Shown here piece after piece: positions 41,157-54,018 of a stretch of 64,000 nucleotides of DNA. Made by a program: the position numbers and the translations under genes. Origin of the DNA: Petrolisthes cinctipes (taxonomy: Eukaryota; Arthropoda; Malacostraca; Decapoda; Porcellanidae); contig JAWQEG010002446.1 of the NCBI GenBank assembly GCA_033782935.1, positions 1 through 64,000 of the forward strand. Direction: 5' to 3'. The notes below the pieces were generated by a model. The model saw nothing but the letters and a program-made list of their open reading frames with translations. It was not told where the DNA came from and did no database searches. How positions within the stretch are numbered: position 1 is the first letter of the stretch; each line of letters begins with the position of its first letter.

Positions 41157-41619
41157 ATGTAGGGTCAGAACAAGTTTTTTTCTTTACCTATATCGTCGGG
41201 TCTTGCTATGGATGCAAACATAACTGTACCCCTTATAGTCCTTGGTAATGACGAGTGGCCCAGCAATTCTCCTCATCTGTGAAAATGTTGGATCTATCTT
41301 GAAGGACGAGGTTGAAAAAAAGGATGTTGTGTGAACCTCTATCAACTCCATTTAGTCGTACCAAGGTGGATGAGCACATCAATGGTGTGCTTCGGGTAAT
41401 GGAGTTCAACACGGAGCTTTTTGAGTCACTTTTGTCTTCCTACCCTGCTCGTCTTGAAGCTGTTCATGACGCCAATGGAAGCAACACTGAATACTCAACT
41501 TGTCATCATACACCTACAATATAATGTGCTACCTCCTGATATTTTCATTTTTTCCCTATCATGCTTAGGGGGGAGGGGAGCAATCATTGTTTGCCACCGC
41601 TTACATTCAATGTTTTATT
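39486..41619 (-). mobile_element. hAT remnants, copy B, with internal tandem duplication
   Basis: Starts CAGTGTTGCC at 39486. hAT C-terminal pieces (FSNATVERIFSQMNVVHSKL) occur at 39808-40089 and again at 40466-40834, and GNDKLYQDL/GNDKLCQDL at 40031-40297 and 40776-41045. A segment of about 745 bp is therefore duplicated in tandem. (GA)n tracts lie at 40345-40390 and 41094-41155, at equivalent positions. Confidence 0.8.
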
Positions 41620-42854
41620 TCATGTGTGAACAGTTTTGTGTAACGTGAGTTGGGATTTGTCAGGAAACTTTTTACCACATTCATTACACTTAAAATCCTA
41701 TACTCTTGTATGAACTTTCATATGTACATTAAGGGTAGATTTCTGACCAAACCTTTTACCACATTCATTACATTCAAAGTCCTTCACTCCTGTGTGTATA
41801 AGTATGTGTTGCTTTAAATTGTTCTTTCTCATAAACTTTTTACCACATTCTTCACATTCAAAGTCCTTCACTCCTGTGTGTATAAGTATGTGTCGCTTTA
41901 TTTCACTCTTTGTCACAAACTTTTTACCACATTCATTACATTCAAAGTCCTTCACTCCTGTGTGTATAAGTATGTGTTGCTTTAGATTACCCTTTGTCAC
42001 AAACTTTTTACCACATTCATTACATTCAAAGTTCTTCATCCTGTGTGTATAAGTATGTGTTGCTTTAAATCTTTCTTTGTCAGAAACTTTTTACCACATT
42101 CTTCACATTCAAAGTTCTTCTCTCCTGTGTGTGTAAGTATGTGCTTCTTTAGAACACCTTTTCTCATAAACTTTTTACCACATTCTTCACATTCAAAGTT
42201 CTTCACACCTGTGTGTATAAGTATGTGTCGCTTTAATTCACTGTTTATCAGAAACTTTTTACCACATTCTTCACATTCAAAGTCCTTCACTCCTGTGTGT
42301 GTAAGTATGTGTTGCTTTAAATCTTTCTTTCTCACAAACTTTTTACCACATTCTTCACATTCAAAGTTCTTCACTCCTGTGTGTATAAGTATGTGTCGCT
42401 TTAATTCACTGTTTATCAGAAACTTTTTACCACATTCTTCACATTCAAAGTCCTTCACTCCTGTGTGTATTATTATGTGCTTCTTTAGAACATCCTTTCT
42501 CACAAACTTTTTACCACATTCTTCACATTCAAAGTTCCTCTCTCCTGTGTGAACAATGCTGTGTTTCTTAAGGTCAGATTTCCAACTAAACTTTTTACCA
42601 CACTCATCACACATAAACATTTTCTTTCCAGTATGAGTCAACAAATGGTGAGTGAGATGGCATTTCCTACTAAACTTTTGACCACATTGTTGACAGACCA
42701 ACTTGTTACACTTCTCTTCTCTGACAACATTGATGGTGTCACTTCCTTCCACCTCCATCACTAACACAGCTTTATTCTGCCACCAATATGACCACTTGGT
42801 TATTACTGTTGTCAGAACTGCCAACCACACTGTTATTGGTGTCAGGGCTGCCAA
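41620..42854 (-). pseudogene. C2H2 zinc-finger gene, copy C (frameshifted)
   Basis: The 5' frame (42854-42036) encodes eight fingers after the shared N-terminus. A single missing base near 42038 (TTCATCC where other linkers have TTCACTCC) shifts the frame, and four more fingers follow in 42039-41698. As in copy B, a UAG precedes one further finger (FKCNECGKKFPDKSQLTLHK, TVHT) ending at TGA 41622-41620. Finger sequences differ from copy B at base-contact positions (INSEL, RKKDL, MRKGVL). A product of eight fingers could still be made. Confidence 0.85.
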
Positions 42855-43640
42855 CCACAGTGTTACTTCATATGAATCTGAAACAATAACAATACCAGTC
42901 TTACATAATTTGAAGATTCAAACATTTACTGAATATTTACTGTAATATTCTGTAGCACCAAAAATTGACTATGTCCAGTTAAGTCCCGGTTGTTTGCTGT
43001 TAGGTTAGGTTTAGTTATGTTAGGTTAGGTCAGATAAGGTAAGGTTTGGTTATGTTAGATTAGGCCAGGTAAGGTTATGTTAGGTTAGATATGGTAAAGT
43101 TTGGTTATGTTATGTTAGGTTAGATATGGTGGGGTAAGGTTTGGTTAGGTTAGGTTAGATAAGGTAAGGTTTGGTTATGTTAGATAAGGTAAAGTTTGGT
43201 TTGGTTATGTTAGGTTAGGTCAGATAAAGTAAGGTAAGGTTTGGTTATGTTAGATAAGGTATGGTTTGGTTATGTTAGGTTAAATAAGGTAAGGTTTTGT
43301 TATGTTAGGTTAGGTCAGATAAGGTAAAGTAAGGTTTGGTTAGGTTAGGTCAGATAATGTTATGTTAGGTTAGGTTAGGTCAGGTCAGATAAGGAAAGGT
43401 TATGTTAGGTTTGGTTGGGTCAGGTTAGGTCCCAGTAGATTGCCCAGGTTAGGTCCCAGTAGTTTGCACAGGTTAGGTCCCAGTATTTTGCACAGGTTAG
43501 GTCTCAGTAGTTTGCACAGGTTAGGTCCCGGTGGTTTGCACAGGTAAGGTTCCAGTAGTTTGTCCAGGTTAGTTCCCGGTAGTTTGCACAGGTTAGGTCC
43601 CGGTAGTCTGATGCGGTCTAGGTTAGGTCAGGTAAGGTCA
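42855..43640. repeat. TTAGG-like array and 24-bp minisatellite, copy C
   Basis: Same organisation as after copies A and B; the TTAGG-like part is the longest here (about 43000-43420). Confidence 0.92.
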
Positions 43641-44289
43641 GGCTAATTTCAAAATGCCCCATTTGAATATGCCCTATCTTTGAAATGGGGCATTTGCAGA
43701 GGAAATGCCATAGAAGGAAATAGTCTTAGAATGGTCTAAATTAGTGGGTAAAGAAGGTAGAAATACCGTACTCAATAACGGTAATTCTTTCAATATTTAC
43801 CGGTCAGGCTAATTTCAAAATGCCCCATTTAAATATGCCCTATCTTGGAAATGGGGCATTTCAAAAGAAAATGCTATAGAAGAAAAGTGTCTTAGAATGT
43901 TATAAATTAGTGGGTAAAGAAAGTAAAAACATTGTAATATAAAATGGCAATATAATAGATAATTACCGTAATATTTCCTCGGGTTTTCTTTTTTCCCAGG
44001 TTTGTGTGTGGTTTTTTTCCAAGGGTTGTGTGTGTGTGTGTTTCCAGGCTTGTTTTATTCATTACTTTATAGGTTAATAACGTAATTTACTAAGCCTGTG
44101 TTAATTAATCAAATGATTATACTTGTTAAATTTAATTATCTTATATCGATGAATTATATATTGTATTTCACTTGGTTTCCTTCTCTATTGACTCGTATAT
44201 ATCATAATAAACCACTAAGGAACGATTAATATTATCAATTACAACAATACAACATAGAAAACTGCAAAAACTCACACTTGCTCTTGCTC
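43641..44289. other. Shared non-coding block of the cassette, copy C
   Basis: Same as copies A and B. The TTG/ATG triplets are replaced by CTTGCTCCTGCTCTTGCTG, where the LINE 3' end starts. Confidence 0.78.
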
Positions 44290-44401
44290 CTGCTCTTGCT
44301 GTTACAGGTACCCCAGGTGTTTATTCCAGGGTTGGCCTTTGTATCGGCAGCTCCTGTAAATAGAAATCGGAAAAAACAAAAACAATACCACACATATCTA
44401 T

Positions 44402-45871
44402 TCACTTTCTACATCTTGCATACCACATTTTCTCCAAGAATTCTTTCACAGCACCAATCATTTCATCTGTGGTCTGCTCACACAGACCTAACAGTAATAT
44501 CATCCATTCTCTCCCTGTTAGTTCCATTCCATCATATTCCATTTCAGTCAGGATGATCTGCATCATCTCTGTTCTGTCTCTCTCATACTTCTCACATCCC
44601 AGCATCACATGTTTTACCGTTTCATCCTCTCCTGTGTCACACATCTGGCATACCTTGCTTCGGGATTCAGACCATCTATAACTTCTTGCATTCACCTCCA
44701 TACATTGTGCTCTGGCTCGAAAGAGTAGATCACCACCCAGACTTCCCTCATACCACTTCACATACTCTGGGCATTCTTTCTTCTTATACCATACAAGAGT
44801 TTCCTTTTGTTCCATATCATTTTTCCACTTTCTTAACCCCAGGCATTTCACTTCTTTGTCAATCTCACTTTTCCATTTTCTTGCATCCCAGTCTAGCCCC
44901 TCTCTATTCCTGCTCATTATTTTCCACTCATGCATAATTCCTCTAACTACCATACCATTCATATATACCATTCTCTCACACTTCTTTCCCCATTTGCCGT
45001 TTCTAATGTTCCACATATAAACCTTTCTTGCCAGTCTTGTATCCTCCATTCGTTCCAGTCTTACTTTGTATCTAAGGGTTGCTTTCACCAGTCTTTCTCT
45101 GAATGTACTCCATCCCATATCACCTCTCAAAGCTGCTATCGCTGCATACCTTGGTGCATTCAGTGCCATTCTCGCTACTCGGTTCTGTCCCACCTCTAAC
45201 TTGTCTATCTCACTCTCCTTCCATGCAATAACTTCCATGCCATACATAATGCTCGGGACAGCCACACTCTTCCATATTTCTCTCACCATATCATACTTGC
45301 TTGATCTCAGCCTCGCTGCACTTGCCAGTCGTCCAACCCATTGGTTCGTCATGCTAATCTTTTCATTCTTGGTCTTTTCACTTCCACTTGGACTCAGCCA
45401 TACCCCTAAGTACTTATATTCATCAGTCTGTTTCAGAACATTCTCTCCCACTCTCCATGTGTGTTCTCTCTCATCATCTGTTCTATTCACAATCATTACT
45501 TGGCTTTTCTCATTACTAAATTTCACACCAAAATCTCTCCCATACCCACCTACAACATCCAAAATCCTTTGAAGTTCCTCTGCTGTTTCACTCATAACTA
45601 TCACATCATCTGCATACAGTAACATACATATCTTGTCATCTCCAACCCTTACTCCTGCATTCATTCATCTTGTTCTCATGGCTAGTTCTTCTGTGTATAA
45701 GCTAAATAGGGTTGGAGAAAGTATACATCCTTGCCTAACTCCTCTCTCACTTCTTACCCATTCTGTTTCTAGATCTCCCAGCCTGTACATTGCTCTTGTG
45801 TTCTCATACATACTTCTCACAATATTTACTAATTTATCACTCACACCTATCTTTTCTAAGACTCTACATAA
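44402..45871 (-). pseudogene. LINE RT second half and C-terminus (copy C)
   Basis: Motif B (RGVRQGCILSPTLFSLY, about 45745-45695), one TGA at about 45664, then MLLYADDVIVMSE (motif C) and a long open C-terminal part of 420 codons. The zinc motif CQMCDTGEDETVKHVMLGC and EFLEKMWYARCRK lie at the end. Same family as the copy A LINE. Confidence 0.92.
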
Positions 45872-46419
45872 TGTACCAGTCCTCTAAGGCTTTAACTCGT
45901 TCAGGATCTGATACAGTACCTTAGTCTGGAGTTGTAGTCGTAGTAGTTGTTGTTGTTGTTGTGGTTGTTGTGGTATTAGGTAGCGAGCTCGGCGTCGTGG
46001 TGTTCTTAGGTAAGTGACTTCACAAGTTTCTTTAGGCTTAATTTATTTATACATACTTATCTCTATACAGGGAATTATATTAGATGCCTTGTCTTATATG
46101 ACTGTATTTCTTTCTTATGGAGACAGTTTAGTTAAACTACACTGCTTATATACATACTCTATTGGGAGATGCTAGAGGGGGTGGAGTTATTTAAGCTCCA
46201 CCCAATTCTCCTCTCTCTCTCTCTCTCTCTTGCTTTTTCTCCCTCTCTCTCTCTCCTCCTTTCTCTCCCTCTCTCTCTTGAGTTTAGAGATGACAGTGAG
46301 AAATTGGAGGTAAGATGTGTACCCTCTTGTGTTTGTTGTTGTAAGGTGGTGTCTGTTGTTTATGTTGCTTCAAGTGGGGAAGCTGTGGTGTTACCCTCCT
46401 ACCTATACTGTACTGTACA
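45872..46419 (-). repeat. 3' LTR of the gypsy-family element
   Basis: 548 bp, TG...CA termini in both orientations (TGTAC...GTACA). Includes a (CT)n stretch. Confidence 0.95.
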
Positions 46420-48980
46420 TTTGCTCAGTCCGCTACCCGCCTGGCCCTCCAGGCATTAAAGCTTTATTTAATAGAAGGCCAGTTCACAATGTTGGTAGGG
46501 TACATGATAACTAAGATAGTAACAATGAAGACATGTATAGCAACCTAAAAATAGACCTTAAGACATAGGTACACCTTGTACATAAATGAACATAGATAGT
46601 ATCATTAATACATGAATATTAATACATTGTCACATAAAAATCATCTTAAAATTAATGTGTTTAGCTAGGTGCATGTTATTGTGTGTATATAAGCTAACCT
46701 ATGCTAAAGGTTCACACATTAATAAAGGGGCGTGTTGCTATGTTGAGACTGTGAAATAACAGTCCTATTCTTTTCAATACAACATAATTCAGTATACCTC
46801 AATAGTTCGTTCTTATACAATACATAAATATGATAGTACATGGCAGAAAGATAATAAACATTGGTACTCAGTTTTATTTTGATCAATATATGGAGGAATC
46901 AAATTATATAATAAGGATGATTGAAGCCTATTCTCCTTGAATAACATAATAGTTGCACTTTTTCCGAAACAACTGATAATGAGGAGATGTTAAACAAGTC
47001 GACTTTAAATTAAATATGTTTAAAGGTGGAAAAGATTATGACATGTTGTCAAGCAAGTTTATGTTTATTAGGCAAGGTAACGATCCCCTTGGATCGTATT
47101 TCCTATGAGTCCATTTCTTTATAGTAGCCTGTAACCATACCATGTGTAGTGTGATTAGGGTAAATCAATGTTAATTGTGTATCAGCAGGTAAGTATAGAT
47201 AGTGGAAATTAAAATTGATGATGAAAAGAGATATTGATTAGTAATAGATATGAATGTACAGTTGGGGAACAAAGTATCTGGACACCGTTGACGGCTTCTG
47301 GTAACAATGTCAGTGATAAACACGTTAGTAATAGACTAAATTTATTCATTACTACATAACGATAACTGATATTGGGTGACGTCAACCAACTACAGACAGT
47401 GAAATAAAAGTTATCCTTCAATTCATAAACAGTTTCTCTCATTGATGTGTTTACTTTGGTGGATGTTGCCAGAAGTCGCCAAAAGTGTTCAGATACATTA
47501 TTCCCCAACTGTACATGCATATAGGGCTTGATTAGTATTACTTTGATTCCAAGCAAGTGGAGATTTTGCATCCTTTGGAGACTTATATGCAACTTAAATG
47601 CAAAGAAATATGCAAGACAAACATCTATGAAGATATGCAACATGGCACTTGAAGTGTTGTGTGTCACTGATGACATCATCACTAAGTATAATACTTATTG
47701 GATGAAAATCGAATGTGAAAGGATTACTTCCATTTTCATAGGGAATTGGTGAAGTACGTAGCTTGGGAAAAACATTTTATCTTTTATGTGAATAATAATG
47801 GGATTATGATCTTGTAGTAATATACTACGCATGAATGTATAATAATATACCAAGTACGTGGATGAAGATAATAAGTAAGATGGTATTTCATCATTGATTA
47901 TACCATTATATTTCGTAGCTGTTGGAGTGGTAATAATTGTGAGTTGATCTTACCTTAGTCGCAGTAAATACTCTCTTAATAAATAAATGGTTGTAATTTC
48001 TCTCTGTTCCTCACCTGCAATTCATTTCCTGCTAATTCACAGAAATAAATAGAAGCCTAAAATATGATATGATTATTCCATATATGTAGTTCTTTTCATT
48101 CGTTGATCATGTAAAGTTATATAAATCGTATTTAATTTCTGTGCAATGATTTGCACTCTAATACAGTATATACCTGTTACGTTATCTTACCCTGATTTGC
48201 AACGGCTTGTCCCGCAACCTCTTATGTATGGGATAATGCTTGTATATGACTATCGAAGCCTTACCAAATAGTGTTGATGAAATTCCGCTTAAAATATCCA
48301 AATCACGCTCTGGGCTGTGATGATGGTTCTAAGCCATTACATTTTCGTATAATAAGCGAGCAATATTACCTGAGTCGCTGAATTCCTTCCTAGGGCGCCC
48401 AATGGTGAAAGGACACCTTAGAATATAATACATTTAAATTGGGAAATTCATTTGTGTGATACCTGTCAAACAAAACTAGTGTATCATTAAATACCTTATC
48501 TGTACCCACTGCTCAATGGCAGAAAATTTATGTAATAAGTCAGATACCTTATAAAAAAATAATGATAATATCGTTCATCCCCAATATTTTATTATTTCCT
48601 TTTTCCTTTCAACTGTTTGATAAAATTGGAAACGAGAGCTCTCGGAATGTAGACGTCATCTTTATCCGCTTGATGCACTTCGTCGGAGCTTGTAGCCGCC
48701 GCGAGTATAGACACGAAAACCGTTATATAGGTTGATGTGGGCCACATCCGTAAGAAAAATTGTTATATATCATTGGAAACCGATCGGAGTTTTTGTTTGT
48801 AATTGTTTATATTATAATCATCAATAGTAGGGATAAAATTACTAGGAAGAGGAATTGTTACTGTTCAAGAGATATTGATTGGTTTCATTGTGGATGTTGG
48901 GTTTTTGCGCGCTTTTTACCAATCTCTTTATTCTCTTTACATAAACAATATCAACCGCCTGGTAAAATTATGCTTTATTA
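46420..48980. other. Gypsy element region downstream of integrase, no gene recognised
   Basis: AT-rich. A 157-codon minus-strand frame (47209-47682) runs through the MITE at 47259-47511 and shows no domain, so no envelope-type gene is claimed. The rest appears non-coding. Confidence 0.6.
47259..47511. mobile_element. Tc1/mariner-type MITE
   Basis: 253 bp with inverted ends CAGTTGGGGAACAAAGTATC / mirror ending CATTATTCCCCAACTG. Similarity extends over about 55 bases of each arm. Flanked by TA at 47257-47258 and 47512-47513. No coding capacity. Confidence 0.88.
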
Positions 48981-48984
48981 TAGG

Positions 48985-49970
48985 TTTATTACCTACTAAA
49001 GAAGTGTGAAGATTCGATCGGGTACCCGTTATCACTTGGAGTGAACATATTGAGTTATTTGCATTATTATGTCGGCGATTATGCAATATTTCCATGCAAG
49101 CTCATAATTTGTTTTGTTATGTTGGCGATCACGCATTATCCATGCAAGCCTGTAGATCGTTTTGTACATCATGATGAAATTGTTGAAATGCAACTCACTG
49201 TCGTTCAGTGTAGTTGTCCACGTTGTATCATGGCTTCCGTGTGGCAATTTTATATCATATGAAAGACGTATCCATACGCCATATAGTATTTCATGTGGAG
49301 TTTTTCCCTTTATTTCCGTATTTTGTAGTGTTTATTGACCGTCATATCGATGCAGTCTTCCCATGTGGAGGGATTTTCCTTGTTTCTGTGCCACGAAGTA
49401 CTTCTAGTATTTTACGGTGCTGCCGTTTTGTTAACCCATTAAATGCTGGGAGATATGGTAATACAAACGTTTGCTTAATGTCGTAGAAATCAGATACCTT
49501 TTATAATATCGAGACATGTATATGGTCATATGAAGTTGGTTTTTATATATATGTGCACTTACCTTTGCGGTTTTTATCGTAGTGGTGCCGCCACCAAAAA
49601 TCTAGAAAATGGTTAACCATTGGTAATACCTTATTTGCGTCCTGATTCGGAATTGGTAAGGAAAGTAGATCTATTCCTACTACGTTCCATGATTCGTCCA
49701 GGATTAGGGATTCCCGTCATGGAACAGATCCAAATGTATGTCCTTTATTTGCATTGCCTGCTTCGCACTGAGCGATATATGTGTTTCATCATCTACCCTT
49801 AGTTTATGCTAATGGTGTATTGTATGGAGAGTGGTCAGGTACCTATCTCTCCCAGGATGCCTTGCTGCTGTATTATGATATAAGGGTAATTAATATTGAG
49901 GGAATTATTATTTGTTGTATCACTATTTGATTGGTTTTTTACATAACTTTTCCTAAGTTTTCTGTAAATA
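48985..49970 (-). pseudogene. Degenerate gypsy integrase
   Basis: Recognisable pieces on the minus strand: KTPHEILYGVW (the P-x-E-L-L-Y-G-R-like motif after the DDE core) near 49300, then LNDSELHFNNFIMMYKTIYR near 49150-49210, the usual post-core helix. Further upstream fragments near 49840-50068 are compatible with the pre-integrase zinc region. Stops in every frame. Confidence 0.65.
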
Positions 49971-50059
49971 ATATCATCATGAAGGGAAAATATATTTAAG
50001 TGACTGGGTAGTTCTGGGCCATTATATTCATCCTCAGTTTTTAATGAATATTTTATTTC

Positions 50060-51960
50060 ATTCATCATAGAATTGTTTGCTAATGTTTACGAACCGCATT
50101 AAGGTCAAAGTCCATGGGTGTCCTCGGAACTAAAAGGACAAGATGACTGTTTAAGGGATCTACTACTTTATTAATCGTCCTAAAAGATAGTTAATATCAA
50201 TATGCGGGAGAAATTCCTGAATCGTTAGATATTATCTGGCTAATTTTCCCGTTAGGGTTTGAGGTTATAGTAAGCCAAGGATCGTTTGATAATTTGCGAA
50301 AACATGTAAAGGATAGCCTAATATGATTTCTCTAAAAGTACGAAGTGCCCATAATATTGCTTTAAGTTTCCTGTTTTGTTACAGAGTAACGAGTTATCTG
50401 CGTACTTAATATTCTTTAAGCATTAGCACATACCTGACATAGACCCATAGCTATCTCTTACATAAGTACAGCGCCTTAGCCTACTGAAGAAGCATCTGTA
50501 CACTTGATAAAAGACAATGAATATTTGGGAACGTAAGAATTGAAGCTTACATTAATTAACCTTTAATGATTCAAAGCTTAGCTGTTTTTCTGGCATCCAT
50601 ACAAAATTTGTATCTTTCTCGAGGGGATTATTTAGGTGTTTAGTTATTTGGGAAAATACTTTACAAAGATTCTATATAAGAACATAAGACCAAAAATGAT
50701 TTTATGTTAGTAACATTTATTTAGAATAGTGAATACTCTCATTGCTCGTATTTTATCAGATTGTGTATGGAGCACAGGGGCGGTTAAATGGATAACCTAA
50801 AATGATAAGTTCCTGGTAAGAAAATGAGATATAGACATTTAAAGTTTGAGGCCTACCTAATGTAATCTCTGTATAACCTTCTTTATAGTTACTTAGTATG
50901 AAAATAAACAAATCGTTGAGATTAGCGATGACTACGTTATTAATAAAACCAATACGAAAATTGATCATATGCTGAAATGTGGATGAAGCATTACATAAAC
51001 CAAATGGTCTACGAATGTATTCATAATAACCATGGGAATTATCAAATGTCGTAATGGGTTGACTTTTATCATCTAATGTTACTTGCCAGTTTCCACTGAC
51101 CAAGTTTAATGTGGAGAATATCATAGGTTTTGTTTCACCAATGTTAGACAAAACATCTTAAAGGAGGGAGAGAATATTTATTTTTAAGTGTAGCATTATT
51201 TATTTTTCTGCAATCAATGACTGGCCTAAAATCACCATTATTTGTTTCTTTTTTTTTTTGAAACCAAATACATTGGGCTGTTAAAATGGGAGTTAGAATT
51301 CTTAATAATGCCTTCATCCATCATTTCATTTAATATTTCGTTTACCACTTTCTGTGTACTATGCGGTACGGTAGTCTATATGCTCGAGTAAATGGGTTAA
51401 GGAGATGTTAGAGTAATGGTATATTTTTTCTAATAATTTACAGGTAGGGCAATCGCATTTCAAAATGTGGCTAGTATAGTGATGAGATTATCACGATAAA
51501 GTGGAAAATCGCGTCCACTGACAAAATTTCTAAGTTGCTCCCTTACGTGACTATCTATTTATATCCTTCAGTAAGAACCGATACAATATTTCCTTGTGGT
51601 ATTGGTCTAACTTCCATCTGTACAGATCACATAGAGATGTTCCTTTCTTTACATGAAAATTGGTAGATGGTTTATTAATATCAGTGACATTTTCACTGTT
51701 TACATTAGTTAAGTAAATTAATCCCTGGTTATATAATATTTTACTAGTTCTATTAAGGATAGAACGGTAGTATGTGGCTGTACATGAGATGGAAGCTTTA
51801 CCTTCAATTTATGGACGAAACTCGGAGTTAATATAATATTATATGCAGCAATGGCTTTTATGATAATGGGGTTATTTCCCTCATTTTCAATACGTATAGG
51901 GTTAACATTACCTGGACTTATATATTTTGGCCTGGACAATCCTGTATTGGAATACATTAA
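50060..51960 (-). pseudogene. Degenerate gypsy reverse transcriptase/RNase H
   Basis: 50756-51151: FSTLNLVSGNWQVTLDDKSQ (motif A region), RRPFGLCNASSTFQHMI (motif B) and VIANLNDLFIFI where YLDDL is expected, so a catalytic Asp is lost. 51718-51957 carries the RT-upstream segment. Weak RNase H-like remnants lie at 50100-50650. Not functional. Confidence 0.85.
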
Positions 51961-52012
51961 TTCCTAAAATGTATTATTTTATGTTTAGGGTTTATTATTA
52001 TGGTTTGTTTAA

Positions 52013-52646
52013 CCCCTCCGGGACGGGCCAAGAATGGAAATACGTACTGTGGTTCTGGGCGCAATACTAATTTTTTACCCTGCCTGTCCGGGTATTTCCC
52101 GGAAAATCACTCTACTTCTCTTACTCCCTACGTCTAAACTACAATACTGAACAACTTAAATTTGATTGTGTACTCACCATCAACTCCTCCTCTTTCCATT
52201 AAAACCAACCCCAGCTCTCTAGGACACTCCATTGCCGAGAAATCAAGTGAGGAATGGAGGTCACTTTTCCCGTGAGAGCGAGGCTGCGTTCGCTTTGTGA
52301 GCGTGGCTGTGACTCAATCTAGCTGGTTGCACCCGCGGAGTGGAGGTTACAGGAGCGGGTGCGCCCGGCAGCGCGGTAGGATGCACCGAATCGAACGAGC
52401 CCGTATTTTCTTCACTACGCCCAGCCATTGTCACGGTCAAGCACACACTGATTGAATGTGGGGATGAAAAGGTCTGGTGGTGAAGTATAGCCAGATCAAA
52501 AAAAATCCCGACAAATTTGGCGTTTTTCCCCATAAATTACCAAAAGCGGGATTTCCCGCTGCCCGGACTCTGTCGACAGAGCGGGATTTCCCGCTGCCCG
52601 GCCTCTGTCGACCGAGCGGGAAATCCCGCTGCCCGGACTCTGGGGG
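52013..52646. mobile_element. piggyBac-like MITE inserted in the protease gene
   Basis: 634 bp flanked by TTAA at 52009-52012 and 52647-52650, with terminal CCCC...GGGG (CCCCTCCGGG / CTCTGGGGG). One end holds three copies of a unit with AGCGGGATTTCCCGCT, itself a palindrome, at 52545-52640. It is GC-richer than the host element. Encodes nothing recognisable. Its insertion interrupts the protease frame. Confidence 0.85.
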
Positions 52647-52650
52647 TTAA

Positions 52651-52994
52651 TAAGGTATGATAAACCTAGTTTATAATTTCGTATTATATAAAATTCATTA
52701 TGAATATGGTTAGTTCCCTTGGCTAACCGTACAGGAAGGGTTAGTTTCCCTAAGACCTGTAATTTATTGCCTGTCATGGTTGACAATTCTATGTCACCTG
52801 TTCAATCTTGGTTTATAAATGCCGCTGGGGACCTAATTTGCTCAATTTGTTAAAGGAATTATCCGATAACAAGGAAACTGCGGCGCCTGTGTCTATCATT
52901 AAGGGGGTGTTACTATGTGATACTAGGACAGGGAATTATAGTATATTATTGGTAAATGTGACGACAGGGCCTACAGTTATATTTTCGGGACGTT
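52651..52994 (-). pseudogene. Gypsy aspartic protease, interrupted
   Basis: The active-site motif LMIDTGAAVSLLSD has DTG at 52893-52885. LGKLTLPVRLAKGTNH and GLSYLI follow just before the MITE. A retropepsin-type enzyme that would process the Gag-Pol polyprotein, disrupted by the piggyBac-like MITE and frameshifts. Confidence 0.85.
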
Positions 52995-53720
52995 TTAATA
53001 TTGTGGCGGTCTCGTTTCATGCATCATGTTTCGACTGTGCCAGTCCCGTTTCATTCTGTTAAGGATCATGCATTCATCTAAGGAATGCGACTTTGACTCA
53101 TGTAAATGACTGTATTTATGATTACTTTCGTTACAGTGTTTGCAACGTTTTCCCTGTGATTCCCCTTGAGTAGGTGTGGCATCAAAATTAAAAATCTTCG
53201 TACCCTTGGATTGAGTAATCTGTAATTCACGATGTATGATAAGAGATTCCTTCGAATTTAAAGCTAGAGACCCTGATAGTGCAAGTGCTTTTGCTGGTTC
53301 ACTTGTATTTATGTTGTCTGCCTTAGTTTTAATTATTCTCTGAACCCATGATAATGAATGATATAGTTTACCATCCCCAAAAACATCAATAAGTGACTGT
53401 CTGAATGTAGCATATGACGTTAAATTCTGTGGATTAGAAAAAACACTTGTAGTTAATATATAAATGGCTGGACTATCTGGTGCAATATGCTCTCTCACGA
53501 ATTTTATCTTATGTGCGTCCTGCTCTATATTCGCTTGGTAAAACACATCCTCCAAATGAAGCAAGAAGAGATGAATCCCATATCGTGGATTATCTCCCGT
53601 ATAGTACTTTGAATAATTGTGGGTGGGTAAAATTCTCATTGCTTGCATAGTAGAGGTAGTGGGGTTAGAAGAAGTTGTTAGAAGAGCAGAGACAGTCGGA
53701 GATTGTGGAGGAGTAGCCAT
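52995..53720 (-). CDS. Gypsy-family Gag-like protein
   Basis: 241 codons from MATPPQSPTVSALL, open throughout. The middle (NPRYGIHLFLLHLEDVFYQA, FRQSLIDVFGDG) resembles the capsid region of gypsy Gags. The C-terminus has a zinc-binding cluster CKHCNESNHKYSHLHE and HSLDEC, an unusual His-rich variant of the CCHC knuckle. It is the only intact gene of the element. The start fits, lying about 880 bases after the 5' LTR. Confidence 0.8.
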   Translation of the reverse strand: MATPPQSPTVSALLTTSSNPTTSTMQAMRILPTHNYSKYYTGDNPRYGIHLFLLHLEDVFYQANIEQDAHKIKFVREHIAPDSPAIYILTTSVFSNPQNLTSYATFRQSLIDVFGDGKLYHSLSWVQRIIKTKADNINTSEPAKALALSGSLALNSKESLIIHRELQITQSKGTKIFNFDATPTQGESQGKRCKHCNESNHKYSHLHESKSHSLDECMILNRMKRDWHSRNMMHETRPPQY

Positions 53721-54018
53721 TGTTGGAGAAAATACAGGTTAATATAGTATACCAGATAGAGGCTTTAATGGGGGTAAAGTTTGGAGAAAGAAAGGAATGT
53801 ACTCGAATGTGTTGGAACCACAAACGAAACTTAGGGAGGTAGAGGAATCTAGCTTGGAGGCTAGTGAATCATTATCAGGGATATTCGAAGTTAGTTATGA
53901 TACTTTTGGATTAATGGGGGATTATATCTTTACTTTTGTTTTAATGTGGCACTTGTTTTCTGTTGTCTGTGCTGTTATTGAGGAACCTACTTTTTTTTAC
54001 ATGTTCGTGGACAAGTGA

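Noticed and set aside
47209..47682. Possible envelope-like gene of the gypsy element
   Set aside because: The frame runs through a Tc1-type MITE and has no signal peptide plus transmembrane layout that I can support.
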